Shown in pieces: positions 21,643 through 32,797 of a stretch of DNA of 64,000 nucleotides. Location of the stretch: contig JBANAY010000004.1 of the NCBI GenBank assembly GCA_037952775.1, forward strand, positions 3,100,001 through 3,164,000, in the 5' to 3' direction. A program made the position numbers and the translations under genes. This DNA is from Clonostachys chloroleuca. Taxonomy: Eukaryota; Ascomycota; Sordariomycetes; Hypocreales; Bionectriaceae. A model generated the notes under the pieces. The model searched no databases. It saw only the letters and a list, made by a program, of their open reading frames with translations, and was not told the DNA's origin. How positions within the stretch are numbered: the first letter of the stretch is position 1; every line of letters begins with the position of its first letter.

Positions 21643-22354
21643 ATGTCTGCCGTTGGCGCATTAAAAGGAGACATGCCGCAACAAGTCCGATCTCTCGTAA
21701 GTCTCTTCGTGGCCTTCTAGGGCATCTTATCTTGCCCGCCCGCGGCTGTTAGGCCGGGTTCGGCGGTATGGATGCTTCAGCAACCTCAACCAGTTTTTTC
21801 CCAGAACCCTCGAAAACCCCCAATCTCCGACCATTGAGCTAACGTGCTGGGTTCCTTCGTGTAGTACCGCCAATTATTACGGCAGGGCAACCAGTTCACC
21901 GCCTACAATTTCCGTGAATATGCGAAGCGACGGACGAGAGATGCGTTTCGAGAGCATGTGGCCGTGAACGACCCACGAAAGATCCAAGAATTGGTGCAGC
22001 AGGGCTTGAAGGACCTCCAGGTGATGAAGGTATAGCTCTCAGTGGGAAGCGAAAGCAGCATTCGTCGACGGAACACTGATTTGATGGGAATTTAGCGTCA
22101 AACGGTCATCGGCCAATTCTACCAGTTGGATCGCTTGGTCGTCGAGGGCGGCATCTCGGTGAGTGTTTTGCTTTGCTGGAGAATTTTGCCGTGAACGGAG
22201 TGTTGACCTTGTCTCTAGGGAAAGAATAACAGCGAGGATAGTGCGGTCTTGAGGCAGAAGCAACAAGGGTAAGCTTTACGCCATGGCAATTGGTTCCCAA
22301 CGGCTATTTCCCCCGCGATCGCTAACCCCCCCCTTTTTTTCCAGTTATGATTGA
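21643..22354 (+). CDS. ISD11: ISD11/LYRM4-type LYR protein (mitochondrial Fe-S assembly)
   Basis: Five exons: 21643-21696, 21865-22029, 22096-22158, 22219-22268 and 22345-22354. All introns are GT-AG and the frame closes to 113 residues, with the last exon only 10 nt. ISD11 binds acyl carrier protein and stabilises the cysteine desulfurase NFS1 in the mitochondrial matrix. The LYR hallmark is present ([11 protein letters not shown]) but is split by the first intron between Leu and Tyr. It is followed by [16 protein letters not shown] and a helical C-terminal half ([19 protein letters not shown], then [12 protein letters not shown]). Length and order fit the family (about 90-115 residues). No classic presequence is needed for LYR proteins. 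No frame longer than about 60 codons exposes this gene, so it is easily missed. Confidence 0.92.
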
Positions 22355-23100
22355 ATGCCATCAAACGTATGAGGAACGGAGTTCTGGGGCTCTATGTATA
22401 GTAGGAAAATGGACTGCCGGCTTTGTATACCACACTGATACCATCTTTTTGTGACGGGGTTAAAGGTCTTTGGTGCTACCTGAAAATTGTTGGTAGCCAA
22501 TTCTTCTCTACTATTTGAGCACCAGCCCGCTCGTTCGAAGACATGAATGAACGGGCTGTAGTTTTGCTTGATTTTCTCCCTTTAAACAGCAAAAAAGACA
22601 TAATAGGCAACATATTGCCGTCAAAGACCGACGGCGAGACAGAAATAGCAAGGTTCAATGCCTGCCTGACTCTCCCCTCCATCTCCCTGGTGTAACTCCA
22701 GCTTGTCAAGTGCGGATCCCAAGCCCACCTCAGATCCGTAGGACTCGTAAAGAGACACAAATGCCTTCGTCCCGTCTGTTTCCAGCCATGCCCGCGAGCT
22801 CATGTTACATCATCCCTCCCAAATCTCCCATATCTGGATTGGGTGGCGGGCGGCCTGGCAGATGGGCGTGCTTCACGGCGGGTATTATGTAATACGGGGC
22901 CCTCGCGCCATTGGCCACACGAACCTGACCTTGTGCATCGCAAACAAAACAGCTTTATCTCTTACTGCCCAGCACGCGCATCGCATGCCGCCCATCGCGA
23001 CAGCACACAGGCCAGCAGGAATTGCTAACGGTTGACCTACCCCTGGGCATCTGAGAAGCCGCTCGCACACCTAATCAGCCGCTGCTTTGCTATTGGCGCA
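22355..23100. other. Intergenic, no supported gene
   Basis: About 0.75 kb between ISD11 and the acidic-tail gene. Overlapping short frames occur on both strands, without motifs. Confidence 0.6.
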
Positions 23101-25579
23101 ATGGCGCCAGGTGTACGTGGACCACCCGCGAGGCGACTGTGTAGAACAATGAGCTGACAATCCATCCTTGCAGACCCGACGCGCGAATCGTGGCGGCTAC
23201 GCTGAGCACGACGATTTCGAAGGTGCGCATCGGAACTCACACGCACTTAGGTCTCATGCTAACTGGACAAAGGCTTGCCCGTGCGACAATGGCGACAGGA
23301 CTGGGTGACGGTCGCACCACCTGAGCAGCAGCAGCAGCAGCAGCAGAACGACATCTGGGCGATTGAGCTTATCCACGGAATGCCGAAAGATGCCACGCTA
23401 CTTCCCCTCCACACCCAAGAGCTGCTCCGTGCCGCGAGATCAGGCCGGCTGTATAAGCGACCCCCGCCGCCCGAGGAAGAAGACGCTGAAGCCGAGGCTG
23501 CACCTGAGAAGCAGGAGAAGAAGGATGAGGAGACAGTGGCGACCGGATTCTCGGTCAAATTATGGAAGCTTTGCCCAGAAGCTCCGAGGACACTGGCTTG
23601 TCACATCTGGCTAAGCGTCGCAAGGGGACAATCACGATCGCGAGCAAAACTGTCCTTGAGAAGGCTGTTGGTCCCACTGTTACGAGGGCTACGGTCCGGA
23701 GAATAGACGCCGCGGGCAATCCATACACAGAGGATGTCACTTTGGCCGACGGGCAGCAGGTTCAAGGCGAAATCATCTCCACCAGAGTTGAAGCTGCGCC
23801 GATTGGACAGCCTGAGACCTTCCAACATGCGCCACCGCCACCACCAGCCAGGAAAAGGGCACCTCCTCCTAAGAGGAAGAGGGCCGGTCCTGGACGTGGT
23901 AAAAAGAAGGCCAAGATTCCGCTACCCGGAGCAGTGCAGCCCGCTGGAGTCCTTACTGACGCCAATGGGCTTTCTGCCCCCAAGCCAAATGGCTTACCCA
24001 ACGTAAGTTTCACTTGTGAAAAGATCGGGGCATCATCTGACACTGATTACAGGACACCCAGTCTGCAAGTGAAGCTCCCACGAACCATGATAGCGAGATG
24101 GCCGACGGCGATGAAAACGATGAGGACGATGACGATGACGACGAGGGTGACGAGGGTGATGAAGGCGAAGAAGGCGAAGGCGAAGACACTCCTAGTGTGC
24201 AGCACCGGGACAGCGCACCAGCCGATGAAGGGCCTCATTTGGACAAGGAAATGAAGGACGCAGCTCCTGCTGTTGAGGTACCTGAATCGAAAGAGCAAAT
24301 GGATGTTGAGATGGAAGATGCCACTTCGGCTCCGGCCCACGTGGACCTGCCGAAGCCTCCTGCTTTAGCATCAGCGCTTGTTGAGGCTTCCATCTCCTCG
24401 CCTAAGTTAGAGGGGAGTCCTCTCAAGAACGAGGTTCTGCCACCAAAATCAAAGTCGGCAGATGAAGCCACCCAAGCCGTGGTAGCTACGGATGACGCAC
24501 CAACAGAGCCCCCCAAAGACCAAGCAGAGCACAATGATCAAAAACAGGAGACGGAAGAATCCCAACATGCACCAGCATCTGTTGTAGACTCATTACCTGA
24601 ACCCAAGGAGGCTACTCCAGAGGCCAGGGTGGGACCATCGACGGACGCGCTTCTCCCACCACCCCCTGATCAGGTGGGAAATATCTCGTCACCGAATGCA
24701 TCTCCAAAGGATGAGAGTGCTCCGGATCACTCCTCCTTATCTGGCGAAAAAGCGCATGACGACGAAGACCGTGGTGGGGAGGATTTGTCGGACAAGCCAA
24801 CGCATGAGCACTCTGATTTGATGTCAGTTGACGATCCAATCAAGCCTGAAGATTCAGTCTCGATGGGAGTCCCTAGAACCGAATCTGGAGCTCCATCAGA
24901 GGCTGCTACAGGATCCGTAGGAGGCACAACTGAGCCCGATTTGAAGGCGGAACATCCCTCAGCGCCATCCCCAGAGAAGGCCCTTGAGCAACCGTCTGAA
25001 CAGTCCTCTGAACAACCCTTGGAGCAGCTGCCCGAGCAGCCCTCTGAACAAATCGTTGACCAGCCCTTGGAGGAGCCATCCACACAGTCTGCCGTGCAAG
25101 CTTCCGAGGAGAGCTTAGAGCAGCTGCCAGATCAGCCTTCTGAGCAACCTCAATCTGCGTCCGACCTACCGGCCGAGGCCCTGGAGGCTTCGGCAGAAGA
25201 GACTCCCCAAATATCTCAGCCAGCTCAAGAGGAGTCAGACTTACTTGATGGACTTATGGGTGAGCTAGACCGAGAAGCATCGAAGACTGCTGCAGCTGGC
25301 GCTGAGTCTGCTGCCCCAACCCCTGTAGAAAAGGTCCCAGAGCCCGCCTCCGAGGCAGTGTTAGCTGAAGAGACCGTTCTCAAGCTGGCAACCCCTGACA
25401 AGGAGCTCAAGACAGAACCAGAAAGTGAAACTAAGGTCGAGGCGACAGAAGAGCCTTTGTCTGAAGTAAAAGAAGTGAAAGAGGAACCGAAAGATGTTTC
25501 TGCTGAAGCACCTCTGGAGGAGACCGCTTCTGCCGAATCTCACACCGAGGCACCGGCCGGCCCCGTTGATGAAAATTAA
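23101..25579 (+). CDS. Acidic-tailed nuclear-type protein, unknown function, with apparent one-base frameshift
   Basis: Exons 23101-23112 (four codons, MAPG), 23174-23222, 23273-24002 and 24053-25579. The introns (61, 50 and 50 nt) all have GT-AG ends; the first two have GCTGAC/GCTAAC branch sites. Inside the third exon the frame must shift by -1 near 23565-23575: before it reads GFSVKLWK, after it [18 protein letters not shown]. No GT-AG or GC-AG pair of the right length explains this. The corrected product is about 772 residues. Order: short N-terminus, [14 protein letters not shown], a Q7 tract, a basic AKRRK segment, [18 protein letters not shown], Pro/Lys-rich stretches ([20 protein letters not shown], a likely nuclear signal), then about 500 very acidic residues with EQPSEQ-type repeats. 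The [11 protein letters not shown] block suggests a conserved fungal family, which I cannot name. It may be intact with a sequence error, or disabled. Confidence 0.75.
23326..23346 (+). repeat. (CAG)7 trinucleotide repeat encoding polyglutamine
   Basis: Seven CAG codons in frame within the third exon of the acidic-tail gene, giving Q7. Length is likely variable between strains. Confidence 0.9.
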
Positions 25580-26024
25580 ATGGCCAGGTTCCTTTTTGGA
25601 TAATGAAGTAATCTAGGTAGGTTACTTCTTGTTTCGTGTCGCTGCGAAAGCTCGTACATTCTGGATATGTGTATTTGGCGTTGGACGGTGGTTTCTTTTT
25701 CTGCGGTAGACAATGTAAATTATTGTCATGGTACCTATGTAGAACACGTATATGATGTTGTGACAAGCGTGGAATCAAATTCGAACTCAAACTCAGCACA
25801 CCAGCATGCCACATTTAACACATGTATCCGATCTATGTCTCCTGCACTCAGTCATGATGGAGTGAGTGGCGGCCGCGGGGTCCCACGTCATGCCTGCCCT
25901 GCTCGACTTGTTGCCCCGATGACTAAGCATCCAATCGCTGGTTGTCGCCAACTATCCTGGAACTCCATCAGCTCTAATAGCTAGCTCTTGTCAAGCTGTC
26001 ATCTGCGCGGTACCAATCCACAAC
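25580..26024. other. Intergenic, EMC1 promoter
   Basis: About 0.45 kb between two same-strand genes; holds the 3' end of the acidic-tail gene and the EMC1 promoter. No specific motif identified. Confidence 0.6.
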
Positions 26025-28984
26025 ATGCGGCGCGCATTCAGCTCAATCCTGTTGCTAGGACTCTCGTCCTTTGCGACGGCCGTCTTCCAAGATGAGGTCG
26101 ACGATATCGACTTCCACTACTCACTCTTCGGTGTCCCGCAGGCCGAGACGACCTTCTTCCACCGACCACGAAGAGACGACAAGGCCAGCTTGCTCTACAC
26201 CCTCGGCGATGTTGGCGTATTCGGCGCTGTGAACCCCAGCAATGGCGAAATTGTCTGGAGACACCAGATCTCCACGGATACTACAATTGGAGGAGGCCAC
26301 TTTCGGGCGCCAGAGGATGAGGACTGGGTGGCCGCTGCCCACGGATCGACTGTGCAGGCCTGGAATGCCTTGACGGGAAGAAATTCCTGGCACACAAGCT
26401 TCGCGGGTCAAGTCAAAGACCTTGAAATCTTGGAGGTTACTGAGACAGGGAGAAAGGATGTTCTTGCTCTGTTTGATGAGGATGGCGTTACTGTGTTACG
26501 CCGGCTACATGGCAAGTTGGGCACCGTGGTGTGGGAATTCCGCGAACACAACAAGGATATCCCCCTACAGGTGTCTACCAACATTGCAAACATCTATGTT
26601 ATCAGTCTTCATGGGTCGCCTTCCTCCTATAGCCTTAAAATCACGTCTCTCGACACTCTGACAGGCTCGCGCGTCAACGACTGGACCGTCGGCACCAAGG
26701 GCGAGGTTCACGGACCCCAGGATGTCATGTTCGTCGGAGCCAACTCCGCAGCACCGCTATTGGCCTGGACAGACTCTTCTCTATCCAAGCTGAGTGTTCA
26801 TGTTCTGGGTACCAAGGGAAAGCAGGAGATTGTCCTGGGTGCGGAGACGACTGGTGTCGTCATTCATGCCCCTCATTTGACCCAGTCGCTGCCTCACTTC
26901 CTTGTTCACACTAAGACTGCAACTGGCGGCAAAGGCGAAGTTTACCACACCAATTTGAAGAATGGACAGATTACCAGAGCCTTTGAACTCCCGCATCTCA
27001 AGGGGGAGAATGCTTTCTCGACAAGCTCGGAAGGTGCTAACGTCTACTTCACCCGTATCACCGAGGACGAAATTTTAATCGTCTCTTCTGAGTCTCCTGC
27101 TGTTCTCCAGCGTTGGCCCCTGGCATCTTCGTCTGACATCAAGGCGCGACATGCTGTATCAGAAGTCATCAAGAAGCCCGGCGGCGAGGAGTTTGCCATC
27201 CGATCTGCTGTGACCACCGTCTCAGATGACTGGACTTTGGTCCGAAACGGAAAGGTTGATTGGAGCCGTCCTGAAGGACTCAGTGCTTCTGTCGGTGCCG
27301 TTTGGGCTGAGCTACCCGAAACTGAGAGCCTTGCCAAGGCCCTGGAGGAGGAAGCCCATACCAACCCCCTCTCTGCCTACATTCATCGTGTTAACCGTCA
27401 CATTAATGATCTCAAATACCTCCCTGCTTGGCTTCAATCAATTCCTACCCGCCTGATTGATAGTCTCTCTGGTGAGACTCACAGGGACACGTCGTTGCAC
27501 CGCGACAGCTTTGGGTTCAACAAGGTCATTGTACTGGCAACACGACGTGGGCGGGTCTATGGCCTCAGCACTGCGAATGCTGGAAAGGTCATTTGGTCAG
27601 CAAACGTCTTTCCCCAGCTTCAGGGCCAGTCATTCGAATTGAAGGGCCTTGTTGCCAAGGGCGGCGAGAGCAGCATCGTCACGCTACAGGGGTCAAAGGG
27701 TGAAGTCGCAGATATCAATGCCATCACGGGAGAGGTTCTTCGAGTTGTTGCTAGTGGCTCTAACATTGAGAGCACCGCTACTATACAGACTAAAGATGGC
27801 GTTTGGCTCCTTGCTCTTGATTCCTCGGGCAAGCCAGTAGGCGAATTCCCCAATGGTGTCGTGCCAAAGGAGACCATTGTCGTTCGTGGAGAGGGAGAGG
27901 TTATCAAGGGTGTGCGTTTCGAGGCCGGGGCAGATGGGGCTACTGCCCAACAGACCGAAGTATGGCAGTTGCAACTACTCCCTGGTCAGCGCATTGTGGA
28001 AGTAGCAGTTCGCCCTTCTCACGATCCAGTTGCGTCAATCGGCCGCGTTCTTGGAGACCGAAATGTCAACTACAAGTACCTCAACACAAACACCATTGTT
28101 GTTGCCGTCCTTTCCGATGAGGATTCCGTGCTCTCTATCCGATTGGTTGACACAGTATCTGGGCAAATCTTAGCCTCGCAGTCCTACGATGGCGTTGATG
28201 GAAGCAAGGACGTGTCATGTGTTATTTCTGAGAATTGGTACACTTGCTCTTTCTTTGGGCAATATCTGCTGAATGATGGTTCAGGTCAGACTATCAAGGG
28301 CTACCAGATCACCTCTACAGATCTCTACGAGTCCTCTGCACCCAATGACCGTGGCCCTCTGGGTGACTCTGAGAACTTCTCTTCCCTGGACCCTGTGGAT
28401 TCGCCAACCAAGGCTCCCCTGCCCTTCGTTGTTTCTCTAGGTTTTGTTGCCATCCAGCCTCTGACGAGCCTCTCTGTCACTCAAACTCGCCAGGGAATCA
28501 CCGGCCGTCAGGTTCTGGCTTACATGCCTGAATCCCACGCTATTGTGGGCATTCCACGTCAAGCACTTGACCCTCGCCGCCCCGTGGGCCGTGACCCAAC
28601 CGCCGCTGAACAGGAAGCTGAAGGTCTTATGAAGTACTGGCCCTCTTTGGAGATCGATCCTCGCTCTATCGTCTCCCACGAGCGTGATATCATTGGCATC
28701 AGCAACATCGTTGCTGCTCCCGCTATCGTCGAGAGCACCACTCTTGTTGTTGCCTACGGTGTGGACGTGTTCGGAACCAGAGTGGCTCCAAGCGGCGTGT
28801 TTGATATTCTTGGAAAGGGTTTTAACAAATTTACTCTGATTCTTACTGTTCTTGCTTTGTTTGGTGGCGTGATTTTCTTGGCCCCTATGGTAAGTTCTTC
28901 CGCTTCTTTCAGATATGAATTCGAGCTAATACATCTGGGATGCAGGTACGAAGAAGCCAAATCAATAGACAGTGGGGGGAGTAA
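26025..28984 (+). CDS. EMC1: ER membrane protein complex subunit 1
   Basis: Exons 26025-28889 and 28946-28984. The 56-nt intron (GTAAGT...TGCAG) is phase 0 and gives 967 residues. EMC1 is the large lumenal subunit of the EMC, which inserts tail-anchored and multi-pass proteins into the ER membrane. Residues 1-19 are a signal peptide (SSILLLGLSSFATA then V). Next comes FQDEVDDIDFHYSLFG, then a PQQ-like beta-propeller (LYTLGDVGVFGAVNPSNGEIVWR). The C-terminal domain (DUF1620) includes PFVVSLGFVAIQPLTSL, GITGRQVLAYM and VGIPRQALDPRRP. Near the C-terminus lies one membrane helix (FTLILTVLALFGGVIFLAPM), and a 12-residue basic tail (VRRSQINRQWGE) is encoded entirely by exon 2. Ignoring the intron gives a wrong, longer tail. 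Confidence 0.96.
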
Positions 28985-29682
28985 TGGGATTCATCCAAAA
29001 AAGGCCTCAATATGAATGAATGGGTAAATGGTTGGGCAGGTGGGCGGGTAGTTCTATAAACAGCCAGTGATCTTTGTATAGTACAAGTAATGCCCAGCGA
29101 GCAGCTGGATCAAATCTTCTTTTTAGTTTCTTTATGACGATAGCGGGAAGGAGAATGGTCCATCATTGCACACATAGTGAATTGTTGCTGGCTGTGTCAC
29201 GTCCCGGATTGTATATAAATTGTCTTCTCCAGTCTTTGGAAAGCTAAACAACTCGCGACGCGGTCGTCATAAGCCATTGGCTGTGAGACGTCTGGACGCC
29301 ATGGAGCTCAGTCTAATAAAGTCTATCACCAGCTATATATTGCTTTACGAGGATGGAATATCGGAATTAACGATACCAACCGCATATGCAACACGTGTAT
29401 CCAATCACTGCGCTCCATGTGAAGGTTTAGTCGAGAGTAAAACGTCTGGTCGTGAGTGAGTTTACACCATGAATACGAGATTTTGGGAAATGAGGAGATG
29501 GTCGACTAACACACGAGCCTAGACTCGCGTCTTAGTCGTGGCTACAATAACAGAGATGGAGTATAAGATTCATGCTCGGGGCATCAGAGGGCCTTCCAGG
29601 TCAACTATGGAAAACGTGCTTGAGCAGATAGATCACACAATCTTTTGGAAGCATACTCCTGCTCCCGAACAATCAGCCCACG
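28985..29682. other. Intergenic, no supported gene
   Basis: About 0.7 kb between EMC1 and the secreted His-rich protein gene. Only short frames without motifs. It contains the promoter of the latter, but no clear TATA placement can be chosen. Confidence 0.6.
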
Positions 29683-30531
29683 ATGAAGTTCACCGTACTT
29701 GCCATTGCGACTTTGACGTCGTTCGCCGCCGCTCTTCTCATCCCGGAAGACAAGAAGCACCACGTCATCTACTCGCCCGTCGGTGCTCCCCATCATCCTG
29801 AGCACAAACTCGGGCATCTTGGAAAGCCCCGGGAGGGGAATGTCGAGGTGCTGCCTTCTGCTGATGGCGACAACTTCAAGGTGATCAAGATAGTTCCGGA
29901 CCACCACTCCCACCACGGCAAGCCGGCCCCGATCCCCATCAAGCTTGAGTCTCGGCCGTTTAAAATCGACCACAAATTCGACCATAAGGGGGATCATAGG
30001 CACGATCATAAGCCCTGCCCATACCACAAGCACGAGTACAAACCTGAGCATAAGCCCTGCTCATATCATAAGATCGAGCACAAGCATGACAATAAGCCTT
30101 GCCCATACCAGAAGCCTGAGCACAAACATGAGCATAAGCTCTACCCAATCGAGAAGCTCGACCGCAAGCCCGACTGCAAGCACGGCCACAAGCATGAGCA
30201 CAAGCCGCAGCACCCTAGACCGGAGCATCCCAAGCCGGAGCCTCAGCCTACGCTCGAGGGAGAGTGCAGCCCAGGAACCTACGAATGCACATTCAACCCG
30301 AAATCCGGCACTCCTGGCTGGAAAGTCTGCAGCTCAAGTGGAAAGTGGGAGGTATGTTGACGTCCATGTTTCCTGAAAGCCACCCATCATTGGGCTCTCT
30401 TAAAAGAAGATGATCCGCTAACGAGAACCACTGTGTAGTACGGAGGAGATTGCCCTCCGAACACGGTATGCAAGTATTATGCGCCTAGCAAGAGCCCATA
30501 CTGTGTTCCTAGGTATTACGAGTTTCCATAG
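29683..30531 (+). CDS. Secreted His/Lys/Pro-rich repeat protein with C-terminal six-Cys domain
   Basis: Exons 29683-30351 and 30439-30531. The 87-nt intron (GTATGT...GTGTAG, branch CTAAC) is phase 0 and yields 253 residues. Residues 1-17 are a signal peptide (MKFTVLAIATLTSFAAA). Residues about 90-190 are low-complexity repeats built on HKPCPYHK and PEHKHEHK units, with about one third His or Lys. The recurring Cys in HKPCPYHK-type units adds possible metal ligands, so zinc or copper binding is a reasonable inference. The end is a compact domain with six Cys: CSPGTYEC, WKVCSSSGKWE, then, after the intron, GGDCPPNTVC and PYCVPRYY. Domains of this pattern are found at the ends of fungal secreted proteins and are suspected carbohydrate binders. 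Function is unproven. Likely extracellular. Confidence 0.82.
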
Positions 30532-30918
30532 ATGCTACCCGGGCCAGCAGAAGTGGAAGATGATCAGGCATACATCTTAAGTCGAGGGGGGCAAGAACTT
30601 TCAAGGGTTAACCCCATTGGATAATTGTAATGGTTGAGAATTTGATATGTATTTGTTTGAGATTCTGTACCTAGATTTCTGGATACATGAATCAAACGCA
30701 ACAAAATGTATTCCAGACTGTGTCTGTGATAGAACCAAATGCCTACATACCTCGGTATGTGGAGAGAACAGCACTGGGTGTTCCTTGTGAATTTATGCTA
30801 AAAAAAAAAAGGTAAAAAAAAAGGCAAGAGAAAAAAGAGACCAAACAGCCAAAAAAACAAAACCCAACACATTAAATCACAGATGCCTCTAAGTTATAGT
30901 AGTGAACATGAAACAGAC
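30532..30918. other. Convergent intergenic region
   Basis: About 390 nt between the stops of two convergent genes. Contains A-rich runs near 30800-30850. No gene seen. Confidence 0.65.
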
Positions 30919-32797
30919 TTAACATTCTCCCTTCCAGTTGTCAGAAATCCACTGTGACAGTTTGGAGGTGAATGTTCCCTCCATGTAGATCTCAACATCC
31001 TTATTATCATAGTCGCCACCACTAAGCTTTAGCGCGGGGATGATCCAGGGCTGAACAAAATCAATGAAAACAAGATCGACCGTCTCAGGGTCTTTGTTGT
31101 CTGGAGGGAAGGCAATCTTTGCTTGGAAGGCATTTGGTTGGGGGTGGAAGGGGAGCTTCTCATGAATAGTATCATCTCCGTCATCACCAATGTCATCACT
31201 TGTAGTGAGTCCACCAATAAGAGGCGTCTCATCATCCAGCCTGTTGAGGGGTTTCTGTTCGCCTCGTAATTCCAGATTGACATCCTGGACGTCTTCGGTA
31301 AAGGAGACAAGGGGCGAGGGAAACATCTGCTCAGGGATGGCCATGAACCTATTTTCAGGGACCATGTCAAGAATCCGACCTCCCGAGTTCAAGAGCTTGA
31401 TCACATTGCTCGCAATTTTATATGGCACATCCGGGACATACCTGAAGCCGCTGACAAAAGGGCTTACGATGTAGGTAGTGTCTCGGGTAAAGGGGCCCTG
31501 GAAGATGTCAAAGCGGATACCTCCAGTGTTCATGATGGTGAGTCGAGGTTTATCCTTCCGCTCTTCATTGACAACAACCCCAGGAAAGACCTCGTTTTCG
31601 ATGAAAGTATAGAGGTTATCCTCTGACCCGTGCTTCGCACGGCTCATCCAGTAATTCTTTGGGGCACAGCCGTACTTATGATCGAGCTTCAATGCTTGGC
31701 GGGCACTGTCAATCATGCTGCTTACGTTCTGGCCGTGGGCTGTGGGGAATGTTGATTCATTTAGACCTGTGTGGTGGTACATGCCGTATAGATTGTTGTC
31801 GATATATTTGCGGTGGAAAGAGACGGACTTCTGCGTTGAAACCTCGCCCTTGTTTTTCTTGTTCAGCCCATCGACCGACATCCAACCAATCGTTTCCATG
31901 TACCGTCCACTGGCCATTCCGATTGAAAGAGAGTCGTACTTTCGGGCATCACGAACATGGGCGTGGCCACCGAAGAACACAACAGGTGTATCCCAGTCTG
32001 CCTTGCGAAGCTCTGTGAAGATGATTCCAAATTCCTCCATGCGTAAGCCGACGTGTCCGGCAATCACGAAGATATCTGGCCTCTCCCTGATAGCCCTTTG
32101 GAACCATTCCTCTTTGATGGTCTGCCTAACGGGTTGTATAGCAGTGTTCTTGTTGTTACCGGTGAAATCGAAGATGAAGCCCATTGCAAGGACCTCGATC
32201 TTTTGATTCTTGGTTGTGAACTTTCGAAAGCGCGGGGCCATGGGTGTTTGATCGCCAGTGCTTAAGTCAATGTAATCGAGGTTGGAAGCAATGTAGTTGT
32301 TGGGGTAGTTGCGAGTGGTTGTGTTGTGTTCCAAGTCGGCCGAGTAGACCTGGTATAGCTCGTGGTTGCCTGTGGACATGATGTCGACATCGTGCTCGGC
32401 ATAGATGTCGTATTGGTAAAGGCCTTTGGGACTGGAAGCGTCGTAGAGTCCGTTCCCTTCGATGCGATCGCCAGTGTCGACGAAGAGGAGGTCGGCACCC
32501 TTCTCGTCGGCCTTCGCACTCATGTGGTGGGAGAAGGAGATGAAGTCTCCCCAGTCGCCGGAGTATTGAGGTCTGGCGATTCTAGATTAGCACGTAGTGA
32601 GAATTTATCTTTCATATCGCTACTCACTCCTGGAAGTGACCCCCAAGCCATCCGTGGGTATCCGTCGTGTGGATGAAGTTGAGCTGGCCCCAAGTCAAGT
32701 TCCGCATCGGAGCCTTGACGGGCGCGACAGCACCCGGCTGTGCGGCGCGTGCAACAGCAGCGATGGACGCGCCGACTAAATAGTTGTAGAGGGTCAT
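30919..32797 (-). CDS. Secreted or vacuolar calcineurin-like phosphoesterase, 5'-nucleotidase-like (yeast YHR202W type)
   Basis: Exons 32628-32797 and 30919-32581. The 46-nt intron (GTGAGT...TCTAG) closes the frame to 610 residues. Residues 1-19 look like a signal peptide. The metal site is complete: [13 protein letters not shown] (Asp46, His48), VDTGDR, GNHELY, IAGHVG and GGHAHVRD. The C-terminal half has the 5'-nucleotidase-like domain ([16 protein letters not shown]) that normally binds the substrate. The best match in memory is the fungal family including yeast YHR202W, a vacuolar or secreted metallophosphatase without firm substrate. UDP-sugar or nucleotide hydrolysis is possible but not shown. 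The start is the only ATG giving the signal peptide and the DTH motif. Confidence 0.88.
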
